Shown here: positions 58,939-64,000 of the stretch, piece by piece
Position numbering within the stretch: the first letter of the stretch is position 1
Layout of the letters: every line of letters starts with the position of its first letter
Source of the DNA: Amycolatopsis lurida
GTDB taxonomy: Bacteria; Actinomycetota; Actinomycetes; Mycobacteriales; Pseudonocardiaceae
Direction: 5' to 3'
DNA: 64,000 nucleotides
NCBI RefSeq assembly: GCF_900105055.1
Contig: NZ_FNTA01000004.1
Location: 5,611,501-5,675,500, forward strand
Translations under genes and position numbers: made by a program
The notes under the pieces: model-generated
Told to the model about the DNA's origin: nothing
What the model saw: the letters and a program-made list of their open reading frames with translations, nothing else
Database searches by the model: none

Positions 58939-59594
58939 TGGACTGGAGCTGGAAGTCTGCCTTCGATTCGGTTCCCCTGCTGCTGGAAGGGCTTCTCGTC
59001 ACCGTCGAGATCACCCTGCTCGCCTCGGCGGTCGCCTACGTGCTCGGCCTGGTGTTCGCGTTGGTCCACCGCACCGGGATTCCCGTGCTGTCCCAGGCGG
59101 TCCGGCTGTTCATCGAGTTCGTCCGCAGCACGCCGCTGCTGATCCAGGTGTTCGTTCTCTACTACGTGATCCAGCCGGTGGGCGGCATGACCTTGTCCCC
59201 GTTCGCCACCGGTGTCATCGCGCTCGGCGTGCATTACGCGACGTACGCGGCCGAGGTCTACCGTGCCGGGATCGAGGCCGTCCCGAAAGGACAGTGGGAG
59301 GCCGCGACCGCGCTGAACCTCCCGAGGTCGCGGGTGTGGACCGCGGTCGTCCTGCCGCAAGCGGTTCCGCGGGTGCTGCCCGCGCTCGGCAACTACACGA
59401 TCTCGATGTTCAAGGAAACCCCGTTGCTGCTGGCGATCGGCGTCGTCGACGTCCTGGCGAGGGCGAAAGAGGTCGGTGCCGACACGTTCCGCGTCGTCGA
59501 GCCGTACACCTTGGCCGGGGTGCTGTTCCTGCTGGTGAGCCTGCCGGCTTCGATTCTGGTGAGAAGGTTGGAGCGACGTGCCGCCCACAGTTGA
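58938..59594 (+). CDS. ehuD: Ectoine-type ABC importer, permease
   Basis: The 218-residue permease, partner of EhuC, has the EAA loop ALNLPRSRVWTAVVLPQAVP and FVRSTPLLIQVFVLYYVIQP. ATG 58938 shares a base with the ehuC TGA; GTG 58935 is also possible. The 3' end overlaps ehuA by 17 bases, indicating tight coupling. Confidence 0.88.
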   Translation: MDWSWKSAFDSVPLLLEGLLVTVEITLLASAVAYVLGLVFALVHRTGIPVLSQAVRLFIEFVRSTPLLIQVFVLYYVIQPVGGMTLSPFATGVIALGVHYATYAAEVYRAGIEAVPKGQWEAATALNLPRSRVWTAVVLPQAVPRVLPALGNYTISMFKETPLLLAIGVVDVLARAKEVGADTFRVVEPYTLAGVLFLLVSLPASILVRRLERRAAHS

Positions 59595-60366
59595 TTCCCC
59601 GATGATCCGGTTCTCGCAGGTGGTCAAGTCCTACGGGGACCACGTCGTGCTGCGGGACCTCGATTTCACCGTCGCGCCGGGGGAGTTCGTCTCGCTGATC
59701 GGGCCGAGCGGGTCCGGGAAGACGACGATCCTGCGGCTGCTGATGACACTGGAGAAGGTCGACGGCGGGACCATCGAGGTCTGCGGCGACTACCTGAGTC
59801 ATATGAAGCGCGGCGGGAAACTGGTGCCCGCGGACGAGAAGTACCTGCGGGAGGCGCGCAAACGGATCGGCATGGTGTTCCAGCAGTTCAACCTGTTCCC
59901 CAACATGAACGTGCTGCGCAACATCACCGAGGCGCCGATCCGTTCGCTCGGCGTCCCCAGGGACGAGGCCGAGGCGCGGGCCGTCGAACTGCTGGAAATG
60001 GTGGGGCTCACGGAAAAGAAGGACGCGCACCCCACGCAGCTGTCCGGCGGCCAGCAGCAGCGCGTCGCGATCGCCCGTGCGCTCGCGATGCGGCCGGACG
60101 TGCTGCTGCTGGATGAGGTGACCTCGGCGCTCGACCCGGAACTGGTCGCCGACGTCCTGCGCGTGCTGCGTGAGATCGCGACGTCCACCGAGATCACGAT
60201 CCTCTGTGTCACCCACGAAATGCAGTTCGCGCGCGATGTCTCGGATCGGGTGATGATGTTCGACCAGGGGCAGGTGCTGGAGGACGCCACGCCGGACAAG
60301 CTGTTCAACGATCCGGAGCACGACCGGACGCGGCGGTTCCTCAAGGCGGTCATCGACCGGGCGTAG
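59578..60366 (+). CDS. ehuA: Ectoine-type ABC importer, ATPase
   Basis: The 262-residue ATPase has Walker A GPSGSGKTT, Q-loop MVFQQFNLFPNMNV, signature LSGGQQQRVAIARALA, Walker B VLLLDEVTSALDPE and the switch His in CVTHEMQFA. It powers import through EhuC and EhuD. An insertion after strand 3 (SHMKRGGKLVPADEKYLREA) is common in the EhuA group. A long palindrome follows its stop. Confidence 0.92.
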   Translation: MPPTVDSPMIRFSQVVKSYGDHVVLRDLDFTVAPGEFVSLIGPSGSGKTTILRLLMTLEKVDGGTIEVCGDYLSHMKRGGKLVPADEKYLREARKRIGMVFQQFNLFPNMNVLRNITEAPIRSLGVPRDEAEARAVELLEMVGLTEKKDAHPTQLSGGQQQRVAIARALAMRPDVLLLDEVTSALDPELVADVLRVLREIATSTEITILCVTHEMQFARDVSDRVMMFDQGQVLEDATPDKLFNDPEHDRTRRFLKAVIDRA

Positions 60367-60395
60367 CAGAGCAGCTGCGGCAGGGCGTCGGTACA

Positions 60396-60449
60396 GGTGG
60401 TCGTGAGTGGTAAGTGTCGTTAGAACGACACTTACCACTCACGACCACC
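60396..60449. repeat. GTGAGTGGTAA-family palindrome after ehuA
   Basis: Perfect 26-base arms (GGTGGTCGTGAGTGGTAAGT then GTCGTT, and complement) with a 2-base centre. It is placed 30 bases after the ehuA stop and probably ends the operon. It shares its outer arm with 27361-27406, but the inner part differs. Confidence 0.8.
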
Positions 60450-60484
60450 CCGGCCGAAGTGGACCGGGAGCCTCAGCGGAGCAT

Positions 60485-60638
60485 GTCGCGAAGGCCACTT
60501 TCGGGACGTCAGATGTCGCGAAGGTGGCCTTCGCGACACCGTCGCCTGCCCGAGGTGTTGTTTGAGGGCCAGGCAAAGGTGGCGGGTTGCGAAAGCCACT
60601 TTCGCAACGTTGAAGGTTGTGAAAGTGGCTTTCGCAAC
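60485..60638. repeat. Two doublets of the 23-bp palindrome
   Basis: Four copies of the GTYGCGAARG-N3-CYTTCGCRAC type palindrome start at 60485, 60515, 60586 and 60616, as two doublets with exactly 30-bp spacing. The copy at 60485 has a mismatch in the right arm. In each doublet the centre reads CCA in the first copy and TGG in the second, so the two are head to head. The rest of the gap (60450-60662) shows no gene. Confidence 0.8.
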
Positions 60639-60662
60639 GTCGATGGGCGAGCCCACCGCGCG

Positions 60663-61226
60663 TCACTGGAGCGCGCTCAGGATCTCCTTCGTCGAGGTGA
60701 CCGTGGCGAATCCGCCACCGTGCAGGTTCGTCGCGGTCGCCTTGGCCAGTTCGTCGGCGGTCAGGACGCCGCCGTCCGGCCCGGCGAGATCGAAGGTGAA
60801 AGTGGCATCGAGCGCGAAAGTCACGTCGTAGCCGAGGTTCCCGCCGACGCGCGCGGTGGTCTCGCAGCAGAAGTTCGTCTGGATACCGGCGAGCACGAAC
60901 GACGTGATGCCCCGGGTCTTCAGCCACCCGTCGAGATCGATGTCGCCGTGGAAGGCCGAGTTGACCTTCTTGCCGAACACCAGGTCCGCTCGCACGCCGT
61001 CGAGTTCCGGCTTGAAGTGGTTGCCCTCTTGCCCCGGTCGCAGCGACGAGCCGGGTTTCACGGAGTCGTGGTGCACCAGCACGATCGGCAGCCCGCGCTC
61101 CTGCCAGGCGTCGACGAGCGCCTTGATGTTGGCCTCCGCGCCGGGATTGTTGCGCGGGCCCCAGACGGGCTTGTCGAAGCCGCGCTGGACGTCGATCACG
61201 AGCAGGGCCTTGTTCTCAGTGGTCAT
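60663..61226 (-). CDS. Isochorismatase-family cysteine hydrolase
   Basis: The 187-residue protein has the catalytic Asp in ALLVIDVQRGF, a Lys in VFGKKVNSAFHG and the nucleophilic Cys in GIQTNFCCETTARVGGNLGY. This triad is that of the isochorismatase/nicotinamidase group. The substrate is unknown; amides such as ureidoacrylate- or nicotinamide-like compounds are typical. ATG 61226 is divergent from the GlxA-type regulator (71-base gap), which may control it. Confidence 0.88.
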   Translation of the reverse strand: MTTENKALLVIDVQRGFDKPVWGPRNNPGAEANIKALVDAWQERGLPIVLVHHDSVKPGSSLRPGQEGNHFKPELDGVRADLVFGKKVNSAFHGDIDLDGWLKTRGITSFVLAGIQTNFCCETTARVGGNLGYDVTFALDATFTFDLAGPDGGVLTADELAKATATNLHGGGFATVTSTKEILSALQ

Positions 61227-61297
61227 GGCTTCGAGTTTCCTGCTTCCGGCTGCCGTAGGGGAGTGGCAGAAGAAGCGCGATGCGGTACTTTTCTGCC

Positions 61298-62284
61298 ATG
61301 CGAACCGTGGGTGTGCTCCTCCTGCCGGGCAGCCGGTCCTTCGACCTGGGTGTGATCGGTGAGGTCTGGGGTGTCGACCGGACCGACAGCGGCATCGGCC
61401 CCTTCGAGGTCCGGCTCTGCGCGGCGGGCCGCGGCTCGGTCGCCGTCCATCCGCTCGGCCGGATCGAGGCCACGCATGGGCTGAGCGGGCTGGCGGGCTG
61501 CGACCTCGTCCTCGTGCCCGGCCGGGTGGATCCGCACGCCGAGGTGCCCGCGGCGGCGGTCGCCGCGCTGCGCAAGGCACACCGGGCGGGGATCACCGTG
61601 GCGTCGCTGTGCTCCGGGGCCTTCACCCTCGCCGCGGCCGGGTTGCTCGACGGCCGGTCCGTCACCACGCACTGGCGGCTGCTGGACGACCTCGAAGCCG
61701 CCGCTCGCGACGCCGTCGTCCAGCGAGATGTCCTGTTCACCGACGAGGGTGACGTCCTGACCTCCGCCGGGGTGGTCGGCGGCCTGGATCTCTGCCTGCA
61801 TCTGGTGCGCCGCGAGCACGGCGCCGAGGTCGCCGCCGCCCTTGCCCGGCGGCTGGTGATGCCGCCCGCGCGGGAGGGCGGCCAGCGGCAGTACGTCGAC
61901 AATCCGCTACCGCCCAAGCCGTCGCGGCCGAGTGTCTCGTCCACAATGGACTGGGCGCTGGAGCGGATCGCCGACGACATCGGCGTCGACGACCTCGTCG
62001 GGCACGCCGGGCTGAGCGAGCGGACCTTCCACCGCGAGTTCGCGGCGGCCACCGGCGTGACACCGGGCCGGTGGCTCCGCGCGCAGCGGGTGCGGCTCGC
62101 GCGGCGGCTGCTGGAGACCACCGAACTCCCGGTCGAGCGGGTCGCACAGCGATCCGGCCTCGGCACGGCCGCCAACCTGCGACGACGGCTCCGGGCCGAC
62201 GTCGGTGTCGGCCCCGATTCGTATCGCCGGACGTTCCGGTCGGTTACCGTCGAAGCATGGCCGAGTACGAGCACATCCTCGTGA
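61298..62284 (+). CDS. GlxA/FtrA-type AraC-family regulator with DJ-1/PfpI domain
   Basis: The 328-residue protein has an N-terminal DJ-1/PfpI-like domain (TVGVLLLPGSRSFDLGVIGE; VASLCSGAFTLAAAG with the conserved Cys) that probably senses a small molecule. A C-terminal AraC double HTH follows (LSERTFHREFAAATGVTPGR and RVAQRSGLGTAANLRRRL). It is divergent from the cysteine hydrolase and probably controls it. TACTTT stands six bases before the ATG and there is no ribosome site, so it may be leaderless. It overlaps the next gene by 28 bases. Confidence 0.92.
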   Translation: MRTVGVLLLPGSRSFDLGVIGEVWGVDRTDSGIGPFEVRLCAAGRGSVAVHPLGRIEATHGLSGLAGCDLVLVPGRVDPHAEVPAAAVAALRKAHRAGITVASLCSGAFTLAAAGLLDGRSVTTHWRLLDDLEAAARDAVVQRDVLFTDEGDVLTSAGVVGGLDLCLHLVRREHGAEVAAALARRLVMPPAREGGQRQYVDNPLPPKPSRPSVSSTMDWALERIADDIGVDDLVGHAGLSERTFHREFAAATGVTPGRWLRAQRVRLARRLLETTELPVERVAQRSGLGTAANLRRRLRADVGVGPDSYRRTFRSVTVEAWPSTSTSS

Positions 62285-63030
62285 AGCGGGACGGTGACAC
62301 CGTCACGATCACCATGAACCGCGCCGCGCGGCGCAACTCACTGTCGGCGGACCACCTCGCCGAGCTGCTCGCGGCGTTCCGCGAGACCGGGGAAACCGAC
62401 GCCACCGGCATCGTCCTGGCAGGCGCCGGACCGGTTTTCTCGGCGGGACACGACTTCGGCGACGTCGCCGCACGCGAGCTGATGGGCGTCCGCGAGCTGC
62501 TGCGGCTGTGCACGGACCTGATGGGCACGATGCAATCCGTCCCGCAGGTCGTCGTCGCGCGGGTGCACGGGCTCGCGACCGCGGCGGGCTGCCAGCTGGT
62601 GGCCTCGTGTGACCTCGCCGTCGCCGCGGAGTCCGCCGGCTTCGCCCTTCCCGGTGGCAAGGGCGGCTGGTTCTGCCACACGCCCGCGGTGCCGGTGGCG
62701 CGCGCGATCGGGCGGAAACGCCTGATGGAGCTGGCGCTCACCGGCGACGTCATCGACGCCGCGACCGCCCTGGACTGGGGTCTGGTGAACCGCGTCGTAC
62801 CGGACGACTCGCTGGACGAAGCCGTCGCTTCGCTGCTCGGCCGTGCGACGCGAGGGAGCCGGGCCAGCAAGGCGATGGGCAAGCAGACCCTCTACGCGCA
62901 GCTGGACCGGCCCGAGGCCGACGCCTACGCGCTGGCACTGGAAGTGATGGCTTCGGCTTCGCAGCTGCCCGGTGCACGTGAGGGGATGGCGGCCTTCCTG
63001 GAGAAGCGTTCGCCGGTCTGGCCCGACTGA
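62257..63030 (+). CDS. Enoyl-CoA hydratase/isomerase-family protein, ECHDC3-like
   Basis: The 257-residue crotonase-fold protein has the oxyanion-hole segments VFSAGHDFGD and HGLATAAGCQLVASCDL. The region that carries the catalytic Glu in true hydratases reads LPGGKGGWFCHTPAVPVARA, without that Glu, a pattern seen in the ECHDC3 group. So plain hydratase activity is doubtful. The ATG is inside the 3' end of the GlxA-type regulator, so the two are cotranscribed. Confidence 0.85.
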   Translation: MAEYEHILVKRDGDTVTITMNRAARRNSLSADHLAELLAAFRETGETDATGIVLAGAGPVFSAGHDFGDVAARELMGVRELLRLCTDLMGTMQSVPQVVVARVHGLATAAGCQLVASCDLAVAAESAGFALPGGKGGWFCHTPAVPVARAIGRKRLMELALTGDVIDAATALDWGLVNRVVPDDSLDEAVASLLGRATRGSRASKAMGKQTLYAQLDRPEADAYALALEVMASASQLPGAREGMAAFLEKRSPVWPD

Positions 63031-63032
63031 GT

Positions 63033-63575
63033 TCAGAGAACGCGCTCGCGCATGAGCAGAAGCGTGTAGGCGGCCAGCGTCTGTGCGTCGGTGATGTCGC
63101 CCGAAGCGATCATCTTTTCGAGTTCGCCGCGCTCGAACCACGCCGTCCGCATGTCCTGCTCCTCGACCTCGCGCTGGGCTTCGCCCTGGGTGAGATCGGT
63201 GGCGAGGAACACGTGCCCGCGCTGACTCGAAAACCCGGGCGCGACGTCGGTCTTGCCGAGGTCGGCCATCGAGCCCGCGATCAGCCCGGTCTCCTCCCGC
63301 AGTTCGCGGGCGGCGAGTTCCAGCGGCGGGACGTCGGCCAGTTCGGGCGCGGTGCCCATGGGGAACTCCCAGCGCCGCATCCCGACCGGATAGCGGAACT
63401 GCTCGACCAGGTGAAACCTGGCGCCGTCGAACGGGATCACCACGGCACAGGTCGGTTTGTCGACGACGGCGTAGATCCCCTCGGAACCATCGAGCCGCCG
63501 GACGGCGTCCTCGCGCACGGTCATCCAGGCGTTCCGGTACACCTCGCGGGAGCTGACACGCTGAACGGGGTCCAT
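63033..63575 (-). CDS. Nudix hydrolase, ADP-ribose pyrophosphatase-like
   Basis: The 180-residue protein carries a Nudix box ending AARELREETGL, preceded by RRWEFPMGTAPEL, and a beta-rich N-terminus with VVIPFDGARFHLVEQFRYPV. That QFRYPV segment is typical of ADP-sugar pyrophosphatases. It probably cleaves nucleoside diphosphate derivatives. ATG 63575 was chosen; GTG 63581 is possible. It is convergent with the crotonase-like gene (two bases apart) and divergent from nucS. Confidence 0.87.
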   Translation of the reverse strand: MDPVQRVSSREVYRNAWMTVREDAVRRLDGSEGIYAVVDKPTCAVVIPFDGARFHLVEQFRYPVGMRRWEFPMGTAPELADVPPLELAARELREETGLIAGSMADLGKTDVAPGFSSQRGHVFLATDLTQGEAQREVEEQDMRTAWFERGELEKMIASGDITDAQTLAAYTLLLMRERVL

Positions 63576-63600
63576 GCGCACAGTATCGCCGTGCTTGTCC

Positions 63601-63606
63601 TACCCT
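63601..63606 (+). promoter_or_regulatory. -10 element of a leaderless nucS transcript
   Basis: TACCCT stands six bases before the nucS GTG, and there is no ribosome site. This spacing puts the first transcribed base at or next to the start codon, as in leaderless actinobacterial genes. Confidence 0.55.
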
Positions 63607-63612
63607 CGCGGG

Positions 63613-64000
63613 GTGCGCCTTGTGATCGCTCGCTGCCAGGTCGACTACGCCGGCCGTCTGACCGCCCATCTGCCGATGGCCACCCGGCTGCTGCTCGTGA
63701 AGGCCGACGGCTCGGTGTCCGTGCACTCGGACGACCGCGCCTACAAGCCGCTGAACTGGATGAGCCCGCCGTGCTGGCTGATCGAGGACGGCAAGCTGTG
63801 GATCGTCGAGAACAAGCAGGGGGAGAAGCTCGTCATCACGATCGACGAGATCTTCCACGACCACGCCCAGGAACTCGGCGCGGAACCGGGACTGCAGAAG
63901 GACGGCGTCGAGGCGCACCTGCAGGAACTGCTCGCCGAGCACATCAAGACCCTCGGCGACGGCTACACCCTGGTGCGGCGGGAGTTCCCGACCGCGATCG
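63613..64000 (+). CDS. nucS: Mismatch-specific endonuclease NucS/EndoMS, 3'-truncated
   Basis: The first 129 codons are present; the rest lies beyond the window. The N-terminal DNA-binding and dimerisation domain reads RLVIARCQVDYAGRLTAHLP, LLLVKADGSVSVHSDDRAYK and PLNWMSPPCWLIE, matching NucS. NucS replaces MutSL for mismatch repair in actinobacteria. The catalytic PD-(D/E)xK domain is not visible. Its position after the murA region matches Rv1321. Confidence 0.93.
   Translation, partial: MRLVIARCQVDYAGRLTAHLPMATRLLLVKADGSVSVHSDDRAYKPLNWMSPPCWLIEDGKLWIVENKQGEKLVITIDEIFHDHAQELGAEPGLQKDGVEAHLQELLAEHIKTLGDGYTLVRREFPTAI

Overview
The window looks like chromosomal DNA of a high-GC actinobacterium of the Pseudonocardiales, most likely Amycolatopsis-like. 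This is inferred from GC-rich codon third positions, many GTG starts, and gene order. From argS to nucS the order of core genes matches what is known of the Mycobacterium tuberculosis Rv1292-Rv1321 region: argS-lysA-hom-thrC-thrB-rho-rpmE-prfA-prmC-sua5-wecA-atpI-atpBEFHAGDC-DUF2550-cobalamin adenosyltransferase-murA-nucS. Several blocks of accessory genes are inserted between these conserved genes.

Bases 1-12.8 kb hold the upstream end of a small nonribosomal peptide cluster on the minus strand. Transcription order is carrier protein, luciferase-like flavin monooxygenase, cytochrome P450, stand-alone adenylation protein, an NRPS ending in a thioester reductase domain (C-degenerate C-A-T-R), then TPP-dependent 2-oxoacid dehydrogenase E1 alpha and E1 beta. 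It runs out of the window to the left through a partial DinB-like gene. Nearly all junctions overlap by 4-8 bases. A StrR/ParB-like regulator with a TTA codon at position 2 lies behind the cluster. The likely product is a short peptide aldehyde, or something made from it, built from two similar aliphatic amino acids. This product is inferred.

From 13.7 to 17.8 kb come tRNA-Arg(CCG), an epoxide hydrolase, a CDF metal exporter with operator-like dyads, and a DUF305/DUF3105 membrane pair. From 17.9 to 26.7 kb is the argS-lysA-hom-thrC-thrB-rho run (lysine and threonine branches of the aspartate pathway, then Rho). From 26.8 to 38.8 kb are ribosomal protein L31, release factor RF1, its methylase PrmC, Sua5 and WecA, interrupted by a nucleotide-kinase-like gene, a secreted CHAP/NlpC-like protein, two unknown genes, a hydrolase/MerR/HD cluster and an M6 protease. 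From 38.9 to 47.3 kb is the complete F1Fo ATP synthase operon followed by DUF2550.

From 47.3 to 64 kb are an eight-unit tandem repeat, an EPSP-synthase-like gene, a 50-residue protein with no ribosome-binding site, PduO-type adenosyltransferase and a MurA with Asp in place of the catalytic Cys. After these come a secreted trypsin-like protease, an LAXTG-type wall protein, tandem LysE exporters, a decayed gene, ethylmalonyl-CoA mutase and an ehuBCDA ectoine-type ABC importer with a perfect 26-bp operator dyad. The window ends with an isochorismatase-like hydrolase, a GlxA-type regulator, a crotonase-family protein, a Nudix hydrolase and the start of nucS.

Intergenic gaps are rich in long, near-perfect palindromes that fall into at least four sequence families. 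One family is a 23-bp palindrome that always occurs here as a doublet with exactly 30-bp spacing. No insertion sequence, CRISPR array or rRNA gene was seen.
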